Shown piece after piece: positions 1-5,690 of a stretch of 9,406 nt of DNA (position 1 is its first letter; the number at the start of each line of letters is the position of its first letter). The DNA comes from an uncultured bacterium (GTDB lineage Bacteria > Actinomycetota > Coriobacteriia > Coriobacteriales > Coriobacteriaceae). Where the stretch lies: contig CAJMRP010000075.1 of NCBI GenBank assembly GCA_905215765.1, positions 1 through 9,406 on the forward strand, written 5' to 3'. The translations under genes and the position numbers were made by a program. The notes beneath the pieces were generated by a model. That model was given only the letters and a program-made list of their open reading frames with translations. It searched no databases and was not told the DNA's origin.

Positions 1-55
1 GAGCAGGGGACTCTTAATCCCAAGGTCCAGGGTTCGACCCCCTGACGGCCCACCA
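1..55 (+). tRNA. tRNA-Lys (CUU), 3' part, cut by window edge
   Basis: This is identical to the last 55 nt of the two complete copies that follow. It runs from the 3' side of the D stem through the anticodon loop (CTCTTAA, anticodon CTT), T arm and acceptor strand to an encoded CCA. The missing 5' part should lie just left of the window, as the 119-bp period predicts. Confidence 0.93.
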
Positions 56-98
56 CACGATATCTCCTCTAAAGTCCGCCACAACGGACTTTAGCTTT
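56..98 (+). repeat. 43-nt tRNA spacer with 10-bp hairpin (copy 1)
   Basis: This spacer between tRNA-Lys genes is identical to 175-217. It contains a perfect 10-bp inverted repeat (69-78 with 85-94, loop CCACAA). The hairpin is followed by AGCTTT-like sequence rather than a long T run, so it is at best a weak terminator; it could be a processing signal in a polycistronic tRNA transcript. I see no promoter within the 43 nt, which fits co-transcription. Confidence 0.8.
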
Positions 99-174
99 GG
101 GTCGTTAGCTCAGTTGGTAGAGCAGGGGACTCTTAATCCCAAGGTCCAGGGTTCGACCCCCTGACGGCCCACCA
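99..174 (+). tRNA. tRNA-Lys (CUU)
   Basis: A full 76-nt cloverleaf can be drawn. The acceptor stem pairs GGGTCGT with ACGGCCC, with one G-T wobble. The D stem is GCTC/GAGC, the anticodon loop CTCTTAA gives anticodon CTT (reads AAG lysine codons), and the T stem CAGGG/CCCTG closes a TTCGACC loop. The discriminator is A and CCA is encoded. It is identical to the copy at 218-293. Confidence 0.97.
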
Positions 175-217
175 CACGATATCTCCTCTAAAGTCCGCCA
201 CAACGGACTTTAGCTTT
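175..217 (+). repeat. 43-nt tRNA spacer with 10-bp hairpin (copy 2)
   Basis: Identical to the spacer at 56-98, with the inverted repeat at 188-197 and 204-213. The identity of spacer plus tRNA over 119 bp points to recent tandem duplication or ongoing gene conversion. Confidence 0.8.
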
Positions 218-293
218 GGGTCGTTAGCTCAGTTGGTAGAGCAGGGGACTCTTAATCCCAAGGTCCAGGGTTCGACCCCCTGACGGCCCACCA
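218..293 (+). tRNA. tRNA-Lys (CUU)
   Basis: Second complete copy, identical over 76 nt to 99-174, with anticodon CTT and encoded CCA. It is the last gene of the array: its downstream flank differs from the spacer and leads into an intrinsic terminator at 303-333. Confidence 0.97.
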
Positions 294-302
294 AAGCATT
301 GT

Positions 303-333
303 AAAGCGACTAGCTTCGGCTGGTCGCTTTTTT
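303..333 (+). terminator. intrinsic terminator of the tRNA-Lys array
   Basis: An 11-bp stem (AAGCGACTAGC with GCTGGTCGCTT, one G-T wobble) closes a TTCG tetraloop and is followed directly by a run of six T. This is a textbook Rho-independent terminator, 10 nt after the CCA of the last tRNA. Confidence 0.9.
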
Positions 334-343
334 GTTGACCTTG

Positions 344-381
344 CATGGGGTCGAACCCGTCGGGGCGCGGAGCTGAGGAAA
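344..381 (+). repeat. 38-bp flanking repeat, copy A
   Basis: This segment follows the first terminator. It matches 521-558 at 35 of 38 positions; the only difference is a central TCG against AAA. Together with the shared tRNA 3' tail it defines a unit of about 177 bp that occurs twice. Its function is unknown. Confidence 0.8.
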
Positions 382-448
382 TGCGTAAGCATTTACCAGC
401 GCAGCGCGCAAGGCGCAAAGCGCCGTAGCGGCCGCCTGCAAAGCAGGC
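379..448. other. three small perfect hairpins in a row
   Basis: The 70 bp between the flanking repeat and the tRNA remnant hold three perfect short inverted repeats: 379-394 (6-bp stem, GTAA loop), 412-424 (5-bp stem, AAA loop) and 434-448 (6-bp stem, AAA loop). No ORF with coding character covers them. They occupy the place where the 5' part of a tRNA gene would be expected. Confidence 0.55.
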
Positions 449-449
449 T

Positions 450-469
450 GACCCCCTGACGGCCCACCA
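450..469 (+). pseudogene. tRNA-Lys 3'-end remnant
   Basis: These 20 nt are identical to the last 20 nt of the tRNA-Lys genes (3' side of the T arm, acceptor strand, CCA). The identity continues 6 nt further, so 450-475 matches 274-299. No D arm or anticodon arm precedes it. It is either the remnant of a fourth tRNA-Lys gene or an attachment-site scar, since tRNA 3' ends are the usual integration targets of tyrosine integrases. No integrase gene is in the window. Confidence 0.7.
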
Positions 470-478
470 AAGCATGTT

Positions 479-510
479 AAGACGGTCAGCGAAAGTTGGC
501 CGTCTTTTTT
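479..510 (+). terminator. intrinsic terminator after the tRNA remnant
   Basis: A stem of up to 12 bp (AAGACGGTCAGC with GTTGGCCGTCTT, two G-T wobbles) closes a GAAA tetraloop and ends in a run of T. It sits at the same distance from the tRNA tail as the terminator at 303-333 but differs in sequence, so the two units have diverged while keeping the structure. Confidence 0.82.
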
Positions 511-520
511 GTTGGCCTTT

Positions 521-558
521 CATGGGGTCGAACCCGAAAGGGCGCGGAGCTGAGGAAA
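521..558 (+). repeat. 38-bp flanking repeat, copy B
   Basis: Second copy of the segment at 344-381, 177 bp downstream of copy A and again just after a terminator. Its surroundings beyond 558 do not match those of copy A. Confidence 0.8.
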
Positions 559-563
559 CTGCA

Positions 564-588
564 CCGTGATTCCCTTAGGGAAACACGG
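564..588. other. palindromic hairpin, 11-position stem
   Basis: CCGTG and TTCCC pair with GGGAA and CACGG around a TTA loop, with one central A/A mismatch. It lacks a T run in either direction. It may belong to the 3' region of the flavoprotein gene, read on the minus strand. Confidence 0.45.
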
Positions 589-590
589 CT

Positions 591-638
591 AAAGCCCCAT
601 AAACGTTCTCTCCTTATGAGAATTATGCTCACGGGGCT
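591..638 (-). terminator. possible terminator of the flavoprotein gene
   Basis: Read on the minus strand, AGCCCCGT pairs with ATGGGGCT (8 bp including one G-U pair), with an inner TTCTC/GAGAA helix. Only three T follow. It lies about 47 nt past the flavoprotein stop codon. The weak T tract makes this tentative. Confidence 0.35.
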
Positions 639-684
639 CGATTCATGTTGAGGAGTTGTGATCAAACTCAAAGTGAGAATCGAT

Positions 685-2211
685 TTAGTCTGCTCGATAG
701 TGCGAACCCAGGCTTTCAGTTCGCTTGCGCATGGCTTTGACCATTTCCTGTGCCAGCTGAATCTGCGATTGCAGGCGGGCGAGGGCTGCGACTTCGCTGT
801 CCTGGGCTTTCTGTGTGCTCAAGGTCGTTGCCTCCGTCTTCAAGCCCTCAAGCTCGTGTAGTGCCTCGGATAGGCCTGTTTCGGTCCTGTTGATCATGCA
901 AAAGGTGCTCATCGTGTGCCTAAGGCTGTGTGTCAGGCGTTCGGCATCTGTTGTGGCAATGCCGTACTGGGGGAGGGTGATATCCGCCTTCAGGGCCGCC
1001 TCAGGCTCTTTCTGCGCTGTGAGGGCTGCCGATGCGCCCGCGATACGTCCGAATACGATGCCGTTGGCGCTTGACAAGCCACCAATGCGGTCGGCGCCGT
1101 GCATGCCGCCTGTCGCCTCGCCGCAAGCGTAGAGGCCCTCAACGCCCGTGTGCGCGGTCTTATCGATCTTGATGCCGCCGTTAGCGGCGTGGGCATACAT
1201 CGCAACGCGCATCTCGTCAGTCGGGGCGATGCCGTGCTCGTCTTGCAGCCAGGTGGCAAAGGTCTGCACAAACTCTGGGACATCCTCGCGGGGGAAGTCG
1301 TAGTGGAGTGCCAGGCCTTCGACACCTGCCTGATCGATGAGGAGATCGATAGCGCGGGAGGCCAAGCGTGACGTGAAGGGACCATATCCAGAGCGCTGCT
1401 CGAGCAGGTCGTTCAGCTTGTCGTCGGCAATATCTACCGGCTGGTCTACATGCACGTAGCGCCAGGTTTTCTCGTTGAAGACCAAGTTACGCCTGGGCTC
1501 GATGAAGCCGGGCATCATCTGCATGAACTCTATATTAGTAAGTGTTGCGCCGTGCGCCAGTGCGATGGCCTGCGAGGAGCTGAGCACATCAGCCGACGTA
1601 AGGCTGCGCTCGAACAGGCCGCCTGTGCCACCGGCTGCGATGATCGTGGCCTTGGCAGCAAAGGGCACGATTCGATTTTCGGTAAGGTCGTAGAGTACGG
1701 TTCCGGTTATTCTGCCGTTCGTGTCCTCAACAAGGTCGATAAGCTCATGGCGGGGGAGCAGGCGAATGCCGAGCGACTCGATCCAGGTCGTCAGAGCGTC
1801 CTCAAGGGGCTTGCGGGTGAGGCCGCGCCACATGCGCGTCTTGTGGTCAAAGCAGGGGATAAATTGCTTTTGTTGAGCACTCTTGGCGCTTTGCGGACGC
1901 TGGAGCTCAACGCCCAGGTCTTGCTCGAGCCAGTCAATCGCTTGGGGAATGCCGTGGACGAACGTTTGGACGAGTTCGGGGTCGGCAACGCCGCCGCCGA
2001 CGGCCAGGATGGTGTCGATGAGGTCCTGCTCGTCGTCTTCGTCGACGGGACCGATGAGGCCGAGGCCCCAGGTACCCGGGAAGAAGCTCGATCCACTCAT
2101 GGTCTTGCCGGCGCTTGCCACAGTGACGGTTGCACCCGTGCGTGCCGCTTCGATGGCGGCACAAAGGCCCGCAATGCCAGATCCAATTACCAGTACATCA
2201 GTCGATTCCAT
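685..2211 (-). CDS. FAD-dependent oxidoreductase, fumarate reductase / L-aspartate oxidase superfamily
   Basis: This 508-residue cytosolic flavoprotein opens with a dinucleotide-binding motif (VLVIGSGIAGLCAAIEAA, residues 6-23). Its C-terminal half has the family block GGIKID...GVEGLYACGEATGG-MHGADRIGGLSSANGIVFGR, which in relatives contacts FAD. The family transfers hydride between FAD and dicarboxylic or similar substrates. The segment FTSRLASRAID aligns with the region holding the substrate-binding Arg, and YAHAANGGI keeps the later active-site His. The usual QFHPT motif reads QMMPG, so one expected catalytic His is replaced by Met. I see no signal peptide, haem motif or Fe-S partner gene, so it is probably not respiratory fumarate reductase, and the substrate is unknown. 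The ATG at 2211 was chosen over an upstream in-frame ATG at 2268 because AAAGGA lies 5 nt before it and the protein then starts right at the FAD domain. It appears monocistronic. Confidence 0.85.
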   Translation of the reverse strand: MESTDVLVIGSGIAGLCAAIEAARTGATVTVASAGKTMSGSSFFPGTWGLGLIGPVDEDDEQDLIDTILAVGGGVADPELVQTFVHGIPQAIDWLEQDLGVELQRPQSAKSAQQKQFIPCFDHKTRMWRGLTRKPLEDALTTWIESLGIRLLPRHELIDLVEDTNGRITGTVLYDLTENRIVPFAAKATIIAAGGTGGLFERSLTSADVLSSSQAIALAHGATLTNIEFMQMMPGFIEPRRNLVFNEKTWRYVHVDQPVDIADDKLNDLLEQRSGYGPFTSRLASRAIDLLIDQAGVEGLALHYDFPREDVPEFVQTFATWLQDEHGIAPTDEMRVAMYAHAANGGIKIDKTAHTGVEGLYACGEATGGMHGADRIGGLSSANGIVFGRIAGASAALTAQKEPEAALKADITLPQYGIATTDAERLTHSLRHTMSTFCMINRTETGLSEALHELEGLKTEATTLSTQKAQDSEVAALARLQSQIQLAQEMVKAMRKRTESLGSHYRAD

Positions 2212-2216
2212 CGGAT

Positions 2217-2222
2217 TCCTTT
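2217..2222 (-). promoter_or_regulatory. ribosome binding site deciding the flavoprotein start
   Basis: AAAGGA on the minus strand, 5 nt upstream of the ATG at 2211. The in-frame ATG at 2268 would add 19 Arg/Cys-rich residues before the FAD motif. A TTGACG hexamer at 2274-2279 (minus strand) could be a -35 element, but no convincing -10 follows at the right distance. Confidence 0.6.
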
Positions 2223-2392
2223 CTCGTCCGGCGCATTGTCGCACGGGTGATCGGCAATGGGGCCGCAAAGACCCGTCAAATCGGTAAAGGGCAAATATGG
2301 CAGGTGGGCGTCATGGACGCTCTGACGCTCCATCTCTTCACATCTCGTATTTCGCCCCAGCTGATATATCGGCATTAGATACCCTGCGCCAG

Positions 2393-2432
2393 CGCAAACA
2401 AAAAGAGCCGCTACCCGGGTGGGTAGCGGCTC
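2393..2432 (-). terminator. intrinsic terminator of the NifU-like/GGGtGRT operon
   Basis: A perfect 12-bp stem (2405-2416 with 2421-2432) with a 4-nt loop is followed on the minus strand by TTTTTGTTTG. It lies 35 nt past the stop codon of the GGGtGRT gene and separates that operon from the flavoprotein gene. Confidence 0.92.
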
Positions 2433-2467
2433 CAAAGCTCAACTATATGAGCATCGCGCGGGCGCGA

Positions 2468-3472
2468 TTAGGCCTTGAGGGCCTCCTCGACGGCGACAGC
2501 GCAGGCGACGGTGGCACCGACCATGGGGTTGTTGCCCATGCCGATGAGACCCATCATGTCGACGTGCGCAGGCACGGAGGAAGAACCGGCGAACTGGGCG
2601 TCGGAGTGCATGCGGCCCATGGTGTCGGTCATGCCGTAAGAGGCAGGGCCGGCGCCCATGTTGTCCGGGTGCAGGGTACGGCCAGTGCCGCCACCAGAAG
2701 CGACGGAGAAGTACTTCTTGCCAGCCTCGAGGCGCTCCTTCTTGTAGGTGCCAGCGACGGGGTGCTGGAAGCGCGTGGGGTTGGTGGAGTTACCGGTGAT
2801 CGAGATGTCGACGTTCTCGTGCCACATGATGGCAACGCCCTCGCGGACGTCGTCGGCGCCGTAGCAGTTGACGGCGGCGCGGGGACCATCGGAGTAGGGG
2901 ATGGTCTCGACGACCTTGAGCTCGCCCGTGAAGTAGTCGAACTGGGTCTTCACGTAGGTGAAGCCGTTGATGCGGGCGATGATCTGAGCAGCGTCCTTGC
3001 CCAGACCGTTGAGGATGACGCGCAGCGGCTTCTTGCGAGCCTTGTTGGCGTTCAGAGCCAGGCCGATAGCACCCTCAGCGGCAGCGAAGGACTCGTGACC
3101 GGCCAGGAAGGCGAAGCACTCGGTGTCGTCGGAGAGCAGCATAGCGCCCAGGTTGCCGTGGCCCAGACCGACCTTGCGGTCCTCGGCGACGGAGCCGGGA
3201 ACGGTGAAGGCCTGGATGCCCTCGCCGATGATGGCGGCAGCCTCAGAAGCGGACTTGGCGCCACGCTTGACAGCGAGAGCGCAACCGAGGGTGTAGGCCC
3301 ACTCGGCGTTCTGGAAGGCGATGGACTGGGTGTTGTTGACGATCTCACGCGGGTTGAAGCCCTTGTCGGTGCAGATCTGCAGAGCTTCCTCGAGGGAGGC
3401 GATGCCGTTGTCGGCGAGGCACTTGTTGATCTTGTCAGCGCGGCGCTCGTAACCTTCGAACGTAACAGTCAT
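2468..3472 (-). CDS. GGGtGRT family protein
   Basis: This 334-residue protein carries the signature GGGTGRT at residues 260-266, within YFSVASGGGTGRTLHPDNMG. The GGGtGRT family is named for this motif, and I know of no established biochemical function for it. Other conserved-looking blocks are GLGHGNLGAMLLS (102-114), LAGHESFAAAEGAIG (123-137), and a Gly/Met-rich C terminus with HVDMMGLIGMGNNPMVGA (303-320). Six Cys are scattered (18, 34, 64, 119, 203, 324) and form no ferredoxin motif. There is no signal peptide or clear membrane helix, so it should be cytosolic. It begins 18 nt after the stop of the NifU-like gene with a strong AAAGGGAGGG ribosome binding site, so the two are surely one operon. 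The context suggests a role in Fe-S or sulfur handling; that is inference only. Confidence 0.9.
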   Translation of the reverse strand: MTVTFEGYERRADKINKCLADNGIASLEEALQICTDKGFNPREIVNNTQSIAFQNAEWAYTLGCALAVKRGAKSASEAAAIIGEGIQAFTVPGSVAEDRKVGLGHGNLGAMLLSDDTECFAFLAGHESFAAAEGAIGLALNANKARKKPLRVILNGLGKDAAQIIARINGFTYVKTQFDYFTGELKVVETIPYSDGPRAAVNCYGADDVREGVAIMWHENVDISITGNSTNPTRFQHPVAGTYKKERLEAGKKYFSVASGGGTGRTLHPDNMGAGPASYGMTDTMGRMHSDAQFAGSSSVPAHVDMMGLIGMGNNPMVGATVACAVAVEEALKA

Positions 3473-3490
3473 AGTTATTTCCCTCCCTTT

Positions 3491-4225
3491 CTACTCGTGA
3501 ACCGGGAACACGCTGGCGACGGAGTGAGTCTCCTCGTCGGTGCGCGGGTCGATGTACTTGGCAGCATTCTCCCACTGACCATAGTGGCCCATAGCGCCAG
3601 CGATGGCCTCCTCGGGGGTCTTGCCGGCCTTGATGGCGTCGGTGAACTTGCCGAGGTTCAGGAACTCGAATGCGATGATCTCGTTCTTGTCGTTGAGAGC
3701 CATGCGGGTGACGTAGCCCTGAGCGAGCTCGAGGTAACGAGCGCCCTTGGCCTTGGTGCCGAACATGGTGCCGACCTGAGAGCGAAGGCCCTTGCCGAGG
3801 TCGTCGAGGGAGGCGCCCACGGGCAGGCCGCCCTCGGAGAACGCGGTCTGGCTGCGGCCGTAAACGATCTGCAGGAAGATCTCGCGCATAGCAACGTTGA
3901 TGGCGTCGCAGACGAGGTCGGTGTTGAGGGCCTCGAGGATGGTCTTACCGGGAAGGATCTCGGAAGCCATGGCGGCAGAGTGGGTCATGCCCGAGCAGCC
4001 GATGGTCTCAACGAGGGCCTCCTCGATGATGCCGTCCTTGACGTTCAGCGTGAGCTTGCAGGCGCCCTGCTGAGGTGCGCACCAACCCACACCGTGCGTA
4101 AGACCGGAGATGTCGGAAATCTCCTTAGCCTGGACCCACTTGCCCTCCTCGGGGATGGGTGCGGGGCCGTGGTATGCACCCTTGGCAACGGGGCACATGT
4201 TCTCCACTTCCTGTGAGTACTGCAT
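3491..4225 (-). CDS. NifU/IscU-like Fe-S scaffold homologue with C-terminal extension
   Basis: This 244-residue protein has a U-type scaffold core: VKDGIIEEALVETIGC (62-77) aligns with VENGVIEEASFTGHGC of the SufU encoded at 6101-6535, including the Cys (C77 against C62). U-type proteins hold a nascent Fe-S cluster or accept persulfide through three Cys. Here the other Cys are C49 and C56 (GWCAPQQGAC) and C106 (DLVCDAINVA), and the CGD motif of SufU is absent, so cluster binding would have to differ. About 130 residues follow C106, far more than in IscU or SufU, with EGGLPVGASLDDLGKGLRSQ and a terminal segment I do not recognise. The ATG at 4225 was chosen because GAGGAG precedes it at an ordinary distance; the reading frame stays open to 4576, but that part is Arg/Ser-rich and non-coding in character. 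It is the first gene of the operon with the GGGtGRT gene. Confidence 0.85.
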   Translation of the reverse strand: MQYSQEVENMCPVAKGAYHGPAPIPEEGKWVQAKEISDISGLTHGVGWCAPQQGACKLTLNVKDGIIEEALVETIGCSGMTHSAAMASEILPGKTILEALNTDLVCDAINVAMREIFLQIVYGRSQTAFSEGGLPVGASLDDLGKGLRSQVGTMFGTKAKGARYLELAQGYVTRMALNDKNEIIAFEFLNLGKFTDAIKAGKTPEEAIAGAMGHYGQWENAAKYIDPRTDEETHSVASVFPVHE

Positions 4226-4227
4226 GC

Positions 4228-4235
4228 CTCTCCTC
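4228..4235 (-). promoter_or_regulatory. ribosome binding site deciding the NifU-like start
   Basis: GAGGAGAG on the minus strand, 2 to 7 nt upstream of the ATG at 4225. It supports that start over upstream in-frame candidates, none of which has a comparable site. Confidence 0.6.
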
Positions 4236-4260
4236 TCTATCGTGTTGGCGTCCCGTCTGG

Positions 4261-4300
4261 GGGTCGTGGCTGGCGATTGCCGGGCGACCCTTCGAAAGGG
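4261..4300 (-). promoter_or_regulatory. structured leader of the NifU-like/GGGtGRT operon
   Basis: In the minus-strand transcript a 5-bp hairpin (CCCTT with AAGGG, 4288-4300) comes first. A larger hairpin follows: 6 bp from 4261-4266 with 4285-4290, plus an inner 5-bp helix at 4270-4283. Both use bases 4288-4290, so they cannot form fully at once. No T tract follows, so termination is unlikely; control of translation or RNA stability is possible. It matches no riboswitch class I recognise. Confidence 0.35.
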
Positions 4301-4318
4301 ACATGACATGCAGCTCCT

Positions 4319-4324
4319 ATAATA
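4319..4324 (-). promoter_or_regulatory. probable -10 box of the NifU-like/GGGtGRT operon
   Basis: TATTAT on the minus strand matches the sigma-A -10 consensus at five of six positions and would give a leader of about 90 nt. The -35 region is poor. The palindrome GAATATTC lies where RNA polymerase would contact the -35, so a factor-controlled promoter is possible. The 300 bp from here to the transposase start hold no credible gene. Confidence 0.4.
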
Positions 4325-4566
4325 CCGCGAAATGCACGGAATATTCGGCGAACGGCTCAGTTTTCGTAGCGAGAAGTCCGGAAGTTTTAATTGAAACGGT
4401 TTAACTCTATGTTCTGTGGTCGTGAGTTTCCGTAGAGGGGGTCCGTCTTGGGCAAGCTTTTGGTCCGCTCTTGCAAGCGTTGCAGTGGTTGACCTGTTGC
4501 AACGGTGCCGTTCGCCGCCTGTTTGCTGCCTTTGGCCGCGCGAGTGTATTGTTTTGCGTGAATGTT

Positions 4567-4595
4567 TTGATGGCACGCTTCAATCGTGCTGTATT
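4567..4595 (+). promoter_or_regulatory. possible promoter of the transposase-like gene
   Basis: TTGATG (4567-4572) and TGTATT (4590-4595) are 17 bp apart, each matching 4 of 6 consensus bases, and would start transcription about 27 nt before the ATG. The spacer itself is an inverted repeat, GCACG-7 nt-CGTGC (4573-4589 region), which could be an operator. Confidence 0.3.
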
Positions 4596-4628
4596 GGATG
4601 GTAAGCAGATCCCGGCGAAGGGAGCGCC

Positions 4629-5441
4629 ATGCAGCGCGTTTGGAGAACGGTTACCGGCTTTTACCATGTCTGTGCCCGCGGTGTGGGCAAACAGCTCATC
4701 TTTGAGGGCGATGAAGACCGGTGGGAGTTTTTGGAGCTGATGCGCGAGCGCTGCCGCAAGGCGGGCGTGACGGTTATCGCCTGGTGTCTTATGGGCAATC
4801 ACGTGCGTCTGGTGCTTGCAGATTACGAGGACGCGATGAGCGCGGCGATGCACCGGCTGCTTTTGACGTACGCGCGGCGGTTCAATAAGCGCACGGGGCG
4901 CACAGGCCATCTGTTCCAGAACCGTTTTGACCGGCGTTCGCTCGATACCGATTGGCAGGTGATGGAGGCTATTCGCTCCGTACACGCCGATCCGCAGGAG
5001 GTGGGCGTTAGCCTAATCGAGCGTTATCCCTGGAGCAGCTTTGCGGAACATCTGCGTTCTTACGACGGTGACGCGGCCGATGTCGCGAGGGGATTTTCTG
5101 ATCCTTCTTGCGTGCTTGAGCTTTTTGGTTCTGCCGAGGGCTTTATTGCCTATTCGCTTTCGACGCCCGACGGCAGTGAGCCAGCGCTGTGCGATATGAA
5201 AGAGACGGAATGGGAACGCCACGCCTTTGCCGACAAGATGGCGAAGGAGCTCGGGGTTCCGCTTCGTGGGGTTAAAGTCGCACCGCCGGCGCAGCGCGAT
5301 ACCGTTATTTTTGGATTGCACGATGCCGGTTTTACGGTGCGCCAGATTGAGCGGTATACCGGGATTGGCAAAAGTACCGTCTCTCGTATCGTGCGCGCCC
5401 GCGCGCGAACGGCGATGCGGGCTGGCGGAAACGTGATGTAA
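4629..5441 (+). CDS. Y1 (REP-associated type) transposase homologue, probably catalytically inactive, with HTH domain
   Basis: This 270-residue protein has the Y1-transposase fold signature of REP-associated tyrosine transposases: FYHVCARGVGKQLIFEGDEDR-type N terminus, AWCLMGNHVRLVL (51-63), GHLFQNRFDRRSL (93-105), AIRSVHADPQEVGV (114-127) and YPWSSF (133-138). Active members have an HxH motif and a Tyr in RYIHLNP-like context. Here the motif is H58-V-R60 and the Tyr position is S117, so the nuclease centre looks destroyed. The C terminus (about 195-262) has a helix-turn-helix, DAGFTVRQIERYTGIGKSTVSRIVRARAR, like the DnaA-type DNA-binding end of some relatives. The ORF is intact, with AAGGGAG before the ATG, so it may have been kept as a DNA-binding protein. 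It is the only plus-strand protein gene here and no terminal inverted repeats bound it, so it is not a complete insertion sequence. Confidence 0.85.
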   Translation: MQRVWRTVTGFYHVCARGVGKQLIFEGDEDRWEFLELMRERCRKAGVTVIAWCLMGNHVRLVLADYEDAMSAAMHRLLLTYARRFNKRTGRTGHLFQNRFDRRSLDTDWQVMEAIRSVHADPQEVGVSLIERYPWSSFAEHLRSYDGDAADVARGFSDPSCVLELFGSAEGFIAYSLSTPDGSEPALCDMKETEWERHAFADKMAKELGVPLRGVKVAPPAQRDTVIFGLHDAGFTVRQIERYTGIGKSTVSRIVRARARTAMRAGGNVM

Positions 5442-5594
5442 GGTCGCCTGTTCACCGCAGTTGGGGTCGTCCATACGCCGCAACCAGCGTTCAAAAGCTT
5501 GGTACGGTAACTGCACTTCTTAATATGCATAGAACAATCGTCATCTTGCATAAAATAACAGCTCAGTCCGGGTTTGCCCGTGCCTACCCCCGTC

Positions 5595-5624
5595 TGCGCC
5601 GTGCAAAAAACGGAGTTTTCAGCA
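5595..5624 (+). repeat. 30-nt repeat, copy 1 (plus orientation)
   Basis: The pattern is TGCGMCGTGCA, then five A or five T, then SSGAGTWTTCAGCA. Here the run is A and the end reads GAGTTTTCAGCA. It matches the copy at 5811-5840 at 21 of 30 positions, and the eight mismatches from the W run rightwards are all A/T or C/G swaps. I suspect a dispersed intergenic element or operator, but copy number cannot be judged from one window. Confidence 0.6.
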
Positions 5625-5690
5625 TCGTGGTGCTGTCGGCACTGCCGCAGTCTTGCAACATACGGGTCCCGAAGCTATTTATGCCTTCCG

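Noticed and set aside
1..293. Regular 119-bp repeats as a possible CRISPR array
   Set aside because: The repeated unit is a complete tRNA gene and the spacers are identical, unlike the unique spacers of a CRISPR array.
224..671. Minus-strand frames of 99 and 61 codons over the tRNA and repeat region
   Set aside because: They translate tRNA and terminator sequence; the resulting peptides are not real proteins.
1450..2250. Plus-strand open frame of 266 codons opposite the flavoprotein
   Set aside because: It is antisense to a gene with clear FAD motifs, and its translation shows no recognisable domain.
2297..4216. Plus-strand open frame of 639 codons opposite the GGGtGRT and NifU-like genes
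   Set aside because: It mirrors two well-supported minus-strand genes. Its Gly/Val/Asp/Leu-rich, low-complexity translation is what antisense of G+C-rich coding DNA gives, and it ignores the operon boundaries.
4226..4576. Extension of the NifU-like frame by 117 codons upstream
   Set aside because: The added residues are Arg/Ser/Thr-rich with no domain, cover the promoter and leader, and the ATG at 4225 has a good ribosome binding site.
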